The notes: generated by a model from the letters alone, not told the origin. Counted from the stretch's first letter, positions 53,845 through 62,162 are shown. The stretch is 64,000 bases of DNA from Sediminibacterium sp. (GCF_019264485.1 NZ_JAHVAA010000013.1:1-64000), one strand, 5' to 3'. Made by a program: numbers and translations.

Positions 53845-55299
53845 TTGAAAAACAGATTGTTCAATTTTTATTCGAGTGAAATCACCCACAGGCAAATAAA
53901 GTTTGGGATCATCTTATATGTTATTTGTATGACTATCATCGCTTTTGTTGCAAAAGGAACCGGCGATGAAGGAGACAGCATCCAGCATTATTTATTTGCG
54001 AAACAGGCATGGCAATACAAACAGCATTTTTTTGATCATTGGGCTAAGCCTGTTTATGTGCTCATCAGTTTTCCCTTTGCACAATTTGGATTAACAGGGG
54101 TGAAGATCATGAATGTATTATTAAATGCAATCAGCATCTGGTATACCTATAAGATCACAGAAAACCTGCAAATAAAGCGTCCATGGATACCTGCTCTTAT
54201 CCTTGTATCAATACCCATGTTTAATCACCTTAGTCTGAGCGGTCTTACAGAACCCATGGGAGCCTGCTTGCTGATATCCGGACTTTACCTGATGCTGAAA
54301 GAAAAATGGATCAGTTCAACCATTCTTTTATCTTTTCTTCCCTTTGTCAGATCAGAAGGTCTGCTCATGTTGGGTACGGTATTTTTATACCTGCTCATCA
54401 GATCGAAATACAAATACCTGCCATTGTTGTTAACGGGTCATATTGTGTATGGTATACTGGGATCTTTTTATAACGACAGTGTTTTCTGGGTATTTAATAA
54501 ACTGAGCTATGCTACCTGGTCGAGTGCATATGGAAGTGGTGAATGGTTACATTTTGTGAGGAACCTTCCAGAAATTACAGGTACCTGTCTTACCCTTTTT
54601 TTAACCCTGGGTATTTTATATGGGTTTGTTTTGCTCATCCGTTATTTCCGTAAACAAACTGAAAAAACAGAAGAACCGGAACTTTTTCTGCTATATGGCA
54701 GTTGTATAGTATTCTTTCTTGCACATAGTGCATTTTGGGCATTAGGCATATTTAACAGCGGTGGCATTTTGCGGGTAATGATTACCATTATGCCATTGAT
54801 GGCAATCATTGCTTACCGGGGTATTTTATTTGGAGTAGATTTTATGGGGAACGAAAAGATAAAACGGGTTACAGTTACTGTACTCACTATATTCATCTTT
54901 CTATACCCATTCAGCGGACATATTTTCGCCTATCGCTGGCAACGCGATTTTCAGCTAAAAGCAGATCAGTATGCACAACAGGAATTGGGGCAGTGGCTCC
55001 AGAAAACATATCCTGACTATCATCAGTACACTTTCTATTATGAAGCCGTTTATATAAGTGAAGTGCTTGATATAGACTGGTTCAATAAAGACAAAAGAAA
55101 AAGATTACTGGATGCTTTTGTAAAAAATGAATTCAGACCGGGTGATTTTATTATCTGGGACGATTGGTTTGCGGTTGTTGAGGGACATATCCCGTTAAAG
55201 GACCTTGAAGCTGACACCCGAGTGCAAAAACTCGCTGAATTTAAAAAGATGAATTATTGGGGAGGAATACGGAATACGGTTGTATTCAGGTGGAAATAA
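53845..55299 (+). CDS. Polytopic membrane protein, GT-C glycosyltransferase-like
   Basis: 484 residues from TTG 53845. About ten membrane helices, the first at residues 20-36 (FGIILYVICMTIIAF). The first external loop has GTGDEGDSIQHYLFAKQAW, an acidic motif placed as in GT-C fold mannosyl/arabinosyl-transferases. A soluble C-terminal domain of about 90 residues follows. It probably transfers a lipid-linked sugar, but donor and acceptor are unknown. TTTG and AT-rich promoter-like sequence lies 35-60 bases upstream. Confidence 0.75.
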   Translation: MKNRLFNFYSSEITHRQIKFGIILYVICMTIIAFVAKGTGDEGDSIQHYLFAKQAWQYKQHFFDHWAKPVYVLISFPFAQFGLTGVKIMNVLLNAISIWYTYKITENLQIKRPWIPALILVSIPMFNHLSLSGLTEPMGACLLISGLYLMLKEKWISSTILLSFLPFVRSEGLLMLGTVFLYLLIRSKYKYLPLLLTGHIVYGILGSFYNDSVFWVFNKLSYATWSSAYGSGEWLHFVRNLPEITGTCLTLFLTLGILYGFVLLIRYFRKQTEKTEEPELFLLYGSCIVFFLAHSAFWALGIFNSGGILRVMITIMPLMAIIAYRGILFGVDFMGNEKIKRVTVTVLTIFIFLYPFSGHIFAYRWQRDFQLKADQYAQQELGQWLQKTYPDYHQYTFYYEAVYISEVLDIDWFNKDKRKRLLDAFVKNEFRPGDFIIWDDWFAVVEGHIPLKDLEADTRVQKLAEFKKMNYWGGIRNTVVFRWK

Positions 55300-55441
55300 G
55301 TAGTTTGATACACGTATAATGGATTGAATGTGAGTAAATCGTATAAAAAAGAAGCATAAAAATTTGGCTGGTTTTTTATTTCACCTATTTTTGCACTCCC
55401 AAAACGAGATATAGCAATATAAATCGTTGAATTAAAGGGAG

Positions 55442-55514
55442 GATTCCGTAGCTCAGTTGGTAGAGCAATACACTTTTAATGTATGGGTCCTGGGTTCGAG
55501 TCCCAGCGGGATCA
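55442..55514 (+). tRNA. tRNA-Lys (anticodon TTT)
   Basis: Cloverleaf read by eye. The acceptor stem GATTCCG pairs with CGGGATC (one G-T pair), discriminator A. D-stem GCTC/GAGC, anticodon stem ATACA/TGTAT with loop CTTTTAA (anticodon TTT), variable GGGTC, T-stem CTGGG/CCCAG with TTCGAGT. CCA is not encoded. Gene content switches to mobile-element type right after it, so it is the likely integration site of the island. Confidence 0.96.
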
Positions 55515-55528
55515 CTTTAGCACCTCTG

Positions 55529-55560
55529 AAACCCGCGCTGGTCGCGGGTTTTGCTTTTTT
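55529..55560 (+). terminator. Terminator after tRNA-Lys
   Basis: A perfect 9-bp stem AAACCCGCG (55529-55537) with CGCGGGTTT (55543-55551), loop CTGGT, followed by a T-run. A similar hairpin in inverted orientation ends the AbiE operon at 62650-62681. Confidence 0.85.
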
Positions 55561-55561
55561 T

Positions 55562-55582
55562 GTGTTGCATTCGTGTTGCATT
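55562..55582. repeat. Two GTGTTGCATT direct repeats next to tRNA-Lys
   Basis: GTGTTGCATT occurs at 55562-55571 and 55573-55582, an 11-base period. Placed just inside the island boundary, these could be arm-type sites for the island integrase, which is not in the window. Confidence 0.45.
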
Positions 55583-55675
55583 TCATCCATTTTTCCCCCT
55601 TTTTATTTATTCTTTTTTTTTATTTTACATTTGAATATTTTTTTGGTCTTAATTTAACCCCATTTGACAATACCG

Positions 55676-56386
55676 ATGAAGAACTGGCTTTGGCAAAGTA
55701 TCAAATACGACCTCAAACCCACCCCTGAGAACTTTATCAAATTCAAATGGTATCATTTCGTCTTTTGCAGGAACGAGGACAGGACAATTTCCCCAGGCTT
55801 ATATTTAAACAGCCTTCTGGATGAAATAAAAAATGAATTGGCCAAACACAAATCGGTCAATAAAAAATCCCTAACCCTTTCGGTCATACAAAATATCCTG
55901 CAAAACCCTGGTACCAAAAAAGAAATGACCATCTTGTTTGAAGCGGCTCAGGTTTCAGATGAAGCCATAAAAGTTTTTTTGAATACTATGATCTCAGATC
56001 AAACCCATACAATAGGCAAAAAAGAAGCCACCCCGGATGCTGGTGAAAACAAAGTTGAATCTTTTCATACCCGGACCTATATTATCGCCACACATCTATA
56101 TTTTGAAATCAATAATGATGAGAGTCAGTATTATACCCTCATGCAGGATACACAAGCATTTAAAAAATTTCTGGAGCAAACATTCCAGGCAACCAACCTG
56201 TCCAGCCGTCTTTCCAAGCTGAAAAATTTTTCGTACAAACATGTTTTAAAAGGGAAAAATAATGATGGAGAGAAAGGACAATTAAAACCTCAATTCAAGC
56301 AAATCATTTCACATCCTGAGATATTCGGAGCCGATGTTTCCAAACGTGCAGATGAAATATTAAAATCCGATTTTCCTGAATCCTAA
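55676..56386 (+). CDS. Unknown island protein
   Basis: 236 residues from ATG 55676; a TTG four codons upstream is less likely. No signal peptide. The N-terminal part WLWQSIKYDLKPTPENFIKF and a helical middle (LYLNSLLDEIKNELAKHKSV) precede a C-terminal HTRTYIIATHLYFEINNDES region. Predominantly helical. It does not match integrase, RteC or any family I can name. As the first gene inside the island it may be regulatory. The 60-residue gene follows 33 bases later. Confidence 0.6.
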   Translation: MKNWLWQSIKYDLKPTPENFIKFKWYHFVFCRNEDRTISPGLYLNSLLDEIKNELAKHKSVNKKSLTLSVIQNILQNPGTKKEMTILFEAAQVSDEAIKVFLNTMISDQTHTIGKKEATPDAGENKVESFHTRTYIIATHLYFEINNDESQYYTLMQDTQAFKKFLEQTFQATNLSSRLSKLKNFSYKHVLKGKNNDGEKGQLKPQFKQIISHPEIFGADVSKRADEILKSDFPES

Positions 56387-56419
56387 TCCAAAACCGGGTT
56401 TTATTAAAAACATTTTTTT

Positions 56420-56602
56420 ATGAAATTCACACCGGGCCAACCAGTAATTGTACTTGATACAGAATATAAACCTGCGGGGACTGCCATTATAAAAATATTC
56501 AATCTGAATACCGGTCAGTATACAGTTAATTTCAAATATGCCAATAGCGAAGAACCAGAAGAAATTAATATCCCGGAAGAAAGGCTGATTTTAAAACAAT
56601 AA
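56420..56602 (+). CDS. Small unknown island protein (60 residues)
   Basis: MKFTPGQPVIVLDTEYKPAG is followed by alternating strands and an acidic tail (EEPEEINIPEERLILKQ). The pattern is that of a small SH3-like or KOW-like beta barrel: PGQPVIV, TAIIKIFN, QYTVNFKY, INIPEERL. It is probably cotranscribed with the gene before it and convergent with the Fic gene. Confidence 0.55.
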   Translation: MKFTPGQPVIVLDTEYKPAGTAIIKIFNLNTGQYTVNFKYANSEEPEEINIPEERLILKQ

Positions 56603-56619
56603 CCGAACATACTTCCCTT

Positions 56620-58080
56620 TTATCGCTGAATGATTTTTAAATACCCTTCTTTATGCGTCAGGAAAGCATTACATTTTGTAAGGTATTCTTCCATTCTATC
56701 CAGGCTTTCATCATAAATATTACTACTGAACTCCCAGGCTTTTAAAAGCATCCGGGTGTAGGCATCACCATCCCTTTGTTTGGTCAGTTTCTTTAGAGTT
56801 CCCATGTAATCTTCCCTGTACACGGTTGGTATAATGATCTTCGATAACCCCTTTGCACCTAATTCTGCATTCATCATTATACGCGCGATTCTTCCATTAC
56901 CGTCTATGAAAGGGTGAACTTCACTGATCATAAACATTATATAAGCTGCTTTTGAAAAGGGATGTTGCAATAGGCTGTACCATTCATATCCTTTTTTCAA
57001 AGTTCCCGGTACGAGTTGCCAGTCCACAAATTCAGTCGTACCTGCCTTGTTGTTCCTGTCCTTAAATTCGCCAGGCATCTTTGATTTCCAGGCGCTGAGT
57101 AATACAGCGTGTCGTTCCTTAATCAATCGTAAAAAATCTTCTGCGTTCTGGGGTTGCAAAGACATTTCATTCCTGTTAGACACAATCTGGTAAGTTCCCA
57201 ATACATCATGTGAATCTTCATCTCTTGCAGGCAGCGGCGTTGAAGTAGTGATGATTTGTCTGGCTTCGTCTACTGTAAATTCGGTTCCTTCGATATAATT
57301 AGAGAAATAACTTTCAAAAAATGCAAAATTCTGATAGGATTGAATGTTACTGTTTCTGTCTGGATAATCCGGGTAATCCTTACTCACCAGTTGTTCGAAA
57401 AGTGATTCAAAAAGCTGCATCCTGTCCGGGTCCACAGGCTCTCCCAGCACCCTTGCTTTTGCTACGGTGCTTTTGAGATTTTTGGATAGACCGGTTCCCA
57501 GCATATCAGTAACCAATTGATTCAAAGCTGCCCACTCTTTTTCCATACCCAAAACCGGGGCAATCTCCCTGGCTCGATCCCGCACCTGGTTCAAAGAATC
57601 TTCTCCTTTTACGCGCAGGAAAGATTCCATCTTTTCTTCCAGTTGTTCACGGCTTAGCGTTTTTGATTCCTCCCCGCTTGCGCGGCTACTTTGTAAATTT
57701 TCAAGGTAAGCCCGCGAAAGTCCCGATGTTCGCAGGTTGCCAAAAAACAAGGTATCATCCGGTGCAAGTGCCTCATGGCCTTGTAAGAAATGAAGGGTCA
57801 GTCCGGGCAATACGGTGTTCTTTGTATAGCTGTGTGTCAGGTAAATATGCCCGCCTTTTGTCGGCACCCGTTCTAATGCACTGCGGTGGCTTAAGAAGGC
57901 TTCGGGGTATAATTCAGACAGTATTCGATACCAGTTACGCCGCACAATTTTTTCCGGAGCTTCCGTCATATTGGATGTGTATAAACGGGGCGCAATCTTT
58001 TTAATCAGGCCCTCTTTCTCCAGCTTACTGATCTGTTTAGATCTTTCTTTTGTTCCTATAATGATTTCTTGTAACCTCAT
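56620..58080 (-). CDS. Fic family protein with AbiEi-like N-terminal domain
   Basis: 486 residues. Residues 1-100 look like the winged-helix/AbiEi antitoxin region: RSKQISKLEKEGLIKKIAPR, LYTSNMTEAPEKIVRRNW, LSHRSALERV. The Fic core carries HPFIDGNGR (389-397), the AMP-transfer motif with His389. An inhibitory helix motif SNYIEG (260-265, S-x-x-x-E-G) lies ahead of it, as in self-inhibited class II Fic proteins, so activity should be held off until Glu264 moves. A likely role is a toxin or regulator that modifies a host protein; the target is unknown. An array of AT-rich repeats lies directly upstream. Confidence 0.85.
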   Translation of the reverse strand: MRLQEIIIGTKERSKQISKLEKEGLIKKIAPRLYTSNMTEAPEKIVRRNWYRILSELYPEAFLSHRSALERVPTKGGHIYLTHSYTKNTVLPGLTLHFLQGHEALAPDDTLFFGNLRTSGLSRAYLENLQSSRASGEESKTLSREQLEEKMESFLRVKGEDSLNQVRDRAREIAPVLGMEKEWAALNQLVTDMLGTGLSKNLKSTVAKARVLGEPVDPDRMQLFESLFEQLVSKDYPDYPDRNSNIQSYQNFAFFESYFSNYIEGTEFTVDEARQIITTSTPLPARDEDSHDVLGTYQIVSNRNEMSLQPQNAEDFLRLIKERHAVLLSAWKSKMPGEFKDRNNKAGTTEFVDWQLVPGTLKKGYEWYSLLQHPFSKAAYIMFMISEVHPFIDGNGRIARIMMNAELGAKGLSKIIIPTVYREDYMGTLKKLTKQRDGDAYTRMLLKAWEFSSNIYDESLDRMEEYLTKCNAFLTHKEGYLKIIQR

Positions 58081-58084
58081 GGTT

Positions 58085-58256
58085 GCTATTTTTTTCGATT
58101 AAAACAGGGTTTTTTACTATTATGGATATATTTTTCTATTGAATAGTTTATTCTTGGAATAATTTTCTACTAAATTACGATTAAATTTGAATAATAGGCC
58201 TGTTTTAGATATATTTTTCCATTAAAGCGGTCATTTCGGAAATATTTTCCTATTAA
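58085..58256. repeat. Five-copy AT-rich direct repeat upstream of fic
   Basis: Copies begin at 58085, 58124, 58156, 58207 and 58238 (spacings 39, 32, 51, 31). The consensus is GGATATATTTTYCTATTAA. On the minus strand this reads TTAATAGAAAAATATATCC. The array fills the gap between the fic start and the divergent HTH gene, a natural place for an operator. No T-tract terminator was seen in 58081-58384. Confidence 0.6.
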
Positions 58257-58384
58257 TAAGCCTGATTTAGTGTCCAGACCCATTCCCAAAACACTTTAAA
58301 AGGCATACCCACTACCTTTTTAAGGTATTACTTCCCTTTATCCCATCTCCCTTCAATTCGAGATTGCATCAAAATTGAAAGGTT

Positions 58385-58699
58385 ATGTCTAACACTATTT
58401 TATTCAGTGATACCCCTGAGCACTTCTACGAACAACTCAGGGAGTTTATCCGGCAGTCCATTCAGCAGGAACTGTCCTCTGTTACCAGACAGGAAGAGGA
58501 GATTGTCTACATCAAAAAACCGGAAGTGTGCAGGATGCTAAGGGTTTCCAAACCTACTATTGATAGCCATGTTGAACGGGGTTATTACCGCAAATACCAT
58601 ATCGGTTCAAGGGTCTTTTACAATAAAACCGAGATCCTGGCTTACCTGGGCAGAACAAACCAAATGCAGTCCATGAGGGCAACTCCCAAAGAAGAGTGA
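58385..58699 (+). CDS. Excisionase-like helix-turn-helix protein
   Basis: 104 residues. A helical N-terminus of about 40 residues precedes an HTH_17/MerR-like winged helix: VYIKKPEVCRMLRVSKPTID, then SHVERGYYRKYHIGSRVFYNKTEILAYL. This is the excisionase/DNA-binding family common on Bacteroidota mobile elements. It is likely to bind DNA in the island, for example as a recombination directionality factor or repressor. Divergent from fic across the five-copy repeat. Confidence 0.82.
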   Translation: MSNTILFSDTPEHFYEQLREFIRQSIQQELSSVTRQEEEIVYIKKPEVCRMLRVSKPTIDSHVERGYYRKYHIGSRVFYNKTEILAYLGRTNQMQSMRATPKEE

Positions 58700-58794
58700 T
58701 TGTAAAAAATCAATTTTTTCTTCTTAACCGCCCCAACTGGCTATGACAAAAAAACATCAAAAAATTATTCGCTTAACATTTTAAAACAAAAATT

Positions 58795-59103
58795 ATGACA
58801 GACTTTAAAAGAAGAACCCTGCACTTAAACTCAGGCAAACAAATCAAATTGTTCGGCAACAGCATCGCAATCGGGAAAAGTTTGGAAGTGGGCGAAGGCT
58901 ATGCACCTAATTTATTTTCTTTTTTTGAACCGCAACCGGAAGACAAATCCGCTCCTGCTGTTTTGAATCCGCACAAATTAACCCCAGAAGAATTACATGA
59001 AATAGCGGACTACAATATCCGTTTGTGGATGGATTTAAAAGACAATATCCGTAAACATGGTACGGGTAGTCCAAAGATTTTTAACAGTGAAGCTTTGCGA
59101 TAG
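58795..59103 (+). CDS. Unknown island protein (102 residues)
   Basis: MTDFKRRTLHLNSGKQIKLFGNSIAIGKSLEVGEGYAPNLF, then an acidic spacer and a C-terminal helix (LTPEELHEIADYNIRLWMDLKDNI). Lacks a signal peptide. This type of short protein often accompanies mobilisation genes of Bacteroidota elements, but I recognise no function. Confidence 0.55.
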   Translation: MTDFKRRTLHLNSGKQIKLFGNSIAIGKSLEVGEGYAPNLFSFFEPQPEDKSAPAVLNPHKLTPEELHEIADYNIRLWMDLKDNIRKHGTGSPKIFNSEALR

Positions 59104-59400
59104 TTTAAGAAAATAAAATCCATCACTGACAAATTTTCCGGTACTAAACTTCTTTTTTTTTCGAAGCCAAGTGAATAAACGTTGGTCTACTTCAGATCAG
59201 TATCCTGCCAGCGATGAATAGTATTTAATCAGCTATTTGTGTGTTAAAAAAATAGTCGCCTAAAACCGGATGCATGAAGAGTATAAAGATTTCAATAAGT
59301 GGCATTACGTAAGAAGAATCATTTTTCTTTTCAACAGCAATAACAGGATTTGCAAAATGGAAAACTATCTGTAAGCCCCTAATATTTTTTTCTTTTTTTG
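59104..59400. other. Intergenic region before the oriT-like site
   Basis: About 300 bases of AT-rich DNA with a minus-strand open frame at 59225-59476 that I regard as chance. No gene is supported. The T-rich stretch at its end (59386-59400) leads into the oriT-like hairpins. Confidence 0.5.
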
Positions 59401-59486
59401 GGAGCGAGCTATGTTTCGGGAACCCCGAAACGCTCGCTCCACTCATGCTATCGCATTCGTGGAGAGGGTTCGCCACTGGCGAACCC
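59401..59486. other. Candidate origin of transfer (oriT)
   Basis: Two stacked hairpins directly before mobC. GGAGCGAGC (59401-59409) pairs with GCTCGCTCC (59432-59440), with an inner TTTCGGG/CCCGAAA stem. Then GGGTTCGCC (59466-59474) pairs with GGCGAACCC (59478-59486) around ACT. The 25 bases in between (CACTCATGCTATCGCATTCG and on) are single-stranded-like and could hold the nick site. Confidence 0.6.
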
Positions 59487-59505
59487 TAAGACACTATTAA
59501 AAACT

Positions 59506-59883
59506 ATGGAGACAACAGTAAAACATAGAAACAAAGGGGGCAGGCCGTCTAAAGAGATCAAAAGAAATAAAACGGTCACAGTGCATTGCAGTGCTTTTGA
59601 ACAAAGGCTGCTGAAAACAAAGGGTAAAGAAGCCGGTATGACTGTCTCAGAATATTTGCGTGAGATTGGGTTGTCCGGAAAAATTGACAGGCCAAAAAGG
59701 GAGTTCCCGAAAGAGGCTTTAACGATGAATGGAACACTCAATCATATTGCTGCGAACTTAAACCAGTTGGCAAAAAAAAGAAATAGCGGAGAAGAATTTG
59801 ATGCATACCTGTCCGTCAAAGAACTGGAGTTATGTGACCAATTGAAGGAACTGACCATCACTATAAAAACCCATTTTGTATGA
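59506..59883 (+). CDS. mobC: MobC-like mobilisation accessory protein
   Basis: 125 residues from ATG 59506; upstream in-frame codons overlap the oriT hairpins. Ribbon-helix-helix-like N-terminus (NKGGRPSKEIKRNKTVTVHC), then KEAGMTVSEYLREIGL and a C-terminal MNGTLNHIAANLNQLAKKRN, the typical MobC signature. It helps the relaxase melt and bind oriT. Its stop overlaps the relaxase start by four bases. Confidence 0.87.
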   Translation: METTVKHRNKGGRPSKEIKRNKTVTVHCSAFEQRLLKTKGKEAGMTVSEYLREIGLSGKIDRPKREFPKEALTMNGTLNHIAANLNQLAKKRNSGEEFDAYLSVKELELCDQLKELTITIKTHFV

Positions 59884-60896
59884 TCGGGAAAATATCTATC
59901 GGAAAATCTTTTGGGGGTTGCCTGCGTTATTGCCTGGAAGATAAGCAGGAATTAAGTCATGAGCAGAAGCTGGCCCTTGAGTTACAGGATGGCCTGCAAC
60001 ATGAGAACCGGGCAGAGGTATTGGAGTATAATATGTGCTTCGGTAATAAAAAAGAACTGGTCAGCCAGTTTAATGATGTAAGAACTTTACGCCCCAATTT
60101 ATCAAAGCCAGTGATGCATATTTCATTAAGCCTCGACCCGGAGGATCTTTTTACAAAGGAGGAGCTCAGGCAGATCGGACAGGATTTTGCTAAAGAGTTC
60201 GGTTTTGAAAATAACCAATACATAGTCATCTATCACAAGGATACGGAGCATCCCCACCTGCATATTGTAGTCAACCGGATAGGCTTCGATGGGAAGGCTA
60301 TTACTGATTCCAACAGCTACCGAAAAGTTGCTGCGATCTGTCGTAAACTGGAATTGAAGTATGAATTCAAACAGGTTTTAAGCCCGCACAGATTCCTAAG
60401 CCATGAGCAAAGACTGGAACACACCCTCGAACAACGTATAGATCATCGCAAAGAAAAACTGAAAGAAAATATACGGGATTGCCTGCTAAATGCTACCAGC
60501 TTATCTGACTTTATTCGCCAAATGGATAAACGTAATGTAGAAGTAATAAAGAGCCGGGGCATCAGTTTTATCGATGACAAAAAAATGCACATAAAGGGCA
60601 GTGACCTGGGGTATTCTTTGCGCACCATTGAAAAAATACTTTCTTATTCCCTTGAAAGGCGGCAGCAGTTGCACCAAAAACTGGAACAGACAAGTAAAAA
60701 GGTGATCGTCACCAAAGTCCGGCAGCAATCAAAATCTACATCACCCACTATGTCAAAAAACAGGCAACAGGAAAGGACAATAGATTACAGTAAAGCCATA
60801 GAAATACTATTAAGAACCGAGCGAGATAATAGCCAGACACCACATGAATTATTACAGAAAAAAAGAAAACGTAAATACCTGTCACAACATTTATAA
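59880..60896 (+). CDS. Relaxase/mobilisation nuclease (MobA/VirD2 type)
   Basis: 338 residues. An HUH nuclease that nicks oriT and stays attached to the 5' end. The N-terminus MIGKISIGKSFGGCLRYCLED is typical. His80 (PVMHISLSL) and the metal motif YHKDTEHPHLHIVVNR (His124, His126, His128) are present. The catalytic Tyr is probably Tyr17 in CLRYCLED. The basic C-terminal third binds DNA. It is relatively short, so transfer depends on a helper conjugation apparatus. Confidence 0.9.
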   Translation: MIGKISIGKSFGGCLRYCLEDKQELSHEQKLALELQDGLQHENRAEVLEYNMCFGNKKELVSQFNDVRTLRPNLSKPVMHISLSLDPEDLFTKEELRQIGQDFAKEFGFENNQYIVIYHKDTEHPHLHIVVNRIGFDGKAITDSNSYRKVAAICRKLELKYEFKQVLSPHRFLSHEQRLEHTLEQRIDHRKEKLKENIRDCLLNATSLSDFIRQMDKRNVEVIKSRGISFIDDKKMHIKGSDLGYSLRTIEKILSYSLERRQQLHQKLEQTSKKVIVTKVRQQSKSTSPTMSKNRQQERTIDYSKAIEILLRTERDNSQTPHELLQKKRKRKYLSQHL

Positions 60897-60923
60897 ACCG
60901 AATACCACATAAAAAAATAAAAC

Positions 60924-61571
60924 ATGGAAGAGAAAACCATTGAAAAAGCGCTGAACCGGATCTCAGAAGAACGCCTTGAAGACAGTAAGGATTTAAGAAA
61001 TGTAAAAGCAGATCAGGAAAAGCAACAGCAATCGATCCAGGAAACAAAGGAACAGGTCAGCAGTTTACATCAAAAAATGGAAACATTTAAAAAGGAACAG
61101 CAAATACTAATGCAGCGTATCGCCGTGCCAATCGAACAACTCGAAGATTTTGGTGCAAAGATCGATTCTCATGGTGAGCTCTTGAAAAAACCGCTTATTC
61201 AAAAAGTAGTTCATGAGCATCATGTGCCAAAATTACTTTATGCTACTGTAGCGCTTTTTTGTGTTTGTGTAAGTTTTGGTGTTGGCTGGTTCCAAACCGG
61301 GCAACACTTAAACCAGTATCGTAACAATGATACTAAATGGAGAAAGTTACTGCTGGGTGCCAAGCCAATCCTCACGGAAATCATGCAGGATGTATCTGCA
61401 AACGTTGAGCAGAACCCGGATAATGTAAGAGATTCCGTAGAAAAAGAGGAAACCCATAACGCCCAAGTTTGGAACTTGAAGCAGAAAATGAAAGCAGACA
61501 GTGCCGCGATGCGTGCATTAAATACAGACAAGCCAGCCGGTGACAATAGTAGCTATATACATAAAAAGTAA
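60924..61571 (+). CDS. Coiled-coil membrane protein in the mobilisation cluster
   Basis: 215 residues. A long N-terminal coiled coil (about 5-70, Glu/Gln/Lys-rich), a membrane helix at about 104-122 (LLYATVALFCVCVSFGVGWF), and a helical C-terminus. Proteins of this build follow the relaxase in many Bacteroidota mobilisable elements and may connect the relaxosome to the membrane; this is inference from context. Ends 67 bases before a strong terminator. Confidence 0.68.
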   Translation: MEEKTIEKALNRISEERLEDSKDLRNVKADQEKQQQSIQETKEQVSSLHQKMETFKKEQQILMQRIAVPIEQLEDFGAKIDSHGELLKKPLIQKVVHEHHVPKLLYATVALFCVCVSFGVGWFQTGQHLNQYRNNDTKWRKLLLGAKPILTEIMQDVSANVEQNPDNVRDSVEKEETHNAQVWNLKQKMKADSAAMRALNTDKPAGDNSSYIHKK

Positions 61572-61638
61572 AACCAACTATCCCGTAAAGCCTGTCAGTT
61601 ATATCCTGCCTGCCGCGCCCGGCATCACCTGCAAAAAA

Positions 61639-61665
61639 CCAAGCCCAAAACGGCTTGGCTTTTTC
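61639..61665 (+). terminator. Terminator of the mobilisation operon
   Basis: A perfect 7-bp stem CCAAGCC (61639-61645) with GGCTTGG (61652-61658), loop CAAAAC, then CTTTTT. Confidence 0.85.
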
Positions 61666-61741
61666 GTTTGACCGCAACAGTGGCCTGCAACATCTGATTT
61701 TCAATTGACAGCAGGACAGCCACTGTTGCGGTCAAACGAAA
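61662..61741. repeat. Perfect 23-bp inverted repeat after the mobilisation operon
   Basis: 61662-61684 (TTTCGTTTGACCGCAACAG and on) and 61719-61741 are exact complements, with a 34-base loop. It starts within the terminator's T-run. Its GC content and length distinguish it from normal terminators. No transposase gene is adjacent. Confidence 0.75.
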
Positions 61742-61870
61742 GGTGTTTTTATTTTCTCTCTGTTCTAATGTTAGGTATCGTTTCTTTGTGTTTAGATGAC
61801 TCGTTTGTGATGCCTGTCATTTTCTTTCTTTATGCGGATGGCCGTGGAAGAAAATGATTAATTTTCTGGT

Positions 61871-62162
61871 TTACCCATCATCTTTTATTTGAATAATTGT
61901 TTTACCGGATTCTGCAAGAATATCCTGAATAGTCCGCACTCTTTCCGTGAGTTTGAGTAGGTCAACTGGCTTTATTAGTTTAAAAAAATCAGTCACGCTT
62001 AATGAAACTGTGATTTTACTGTTAATAGAATCAAACACTTTTTCATAACTGTCCTGCGTTAATTCGTTGTAAGACTTCTATAAAGAGTTATATATGCATT
62101 TACAATATTTACTCACCCTCAAGGATACAATATAACCAGGTCTTTATTTCAAAGGAATTCAT
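61871..62162 (-). pseudogene. Degenerate small gene of unknown function
   Basis: An open stretch from 62077 down to TAA 61871 encodes 68 clean residues (KSYNELTQDSYEKVFDSINS onward, ending IQIKDDG) but has no start codon: TAG is directly upstream. A promoter box TAACTTTG at 62305 and an ATG at 62162 encoding MNSFEIKTWLYCILEGE lie upstream but in a different frame. One frameshift plus one stop would restore a protein of about 97 residues. The encoded family is not recognised. Confidence 0.45.

Noticed and set aside
55457..55728. Two small open frames overlapping the tRNA and its terminator
   Set aside because: They run through tRNA-Lys and the terminator hairpin, so they cannot be genes.
58085..58256. 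CRISPR array
   Set aside because: Repeats are degenerate, AT-rich and irregularly spaced, and no cas gene is present; an operator or iteron array fits better.
59225..59476. 83-residue minus-strand open frame
   Set aside because: It overlaps the oriT-like hairpins, has no promoter, and its composition is not protein-like.
61662..61741. Insertion sequence with terminal inverted repeats
   Set aside because: Only 34 bases separate the arms and no transposase is present, so it is not a complete element.
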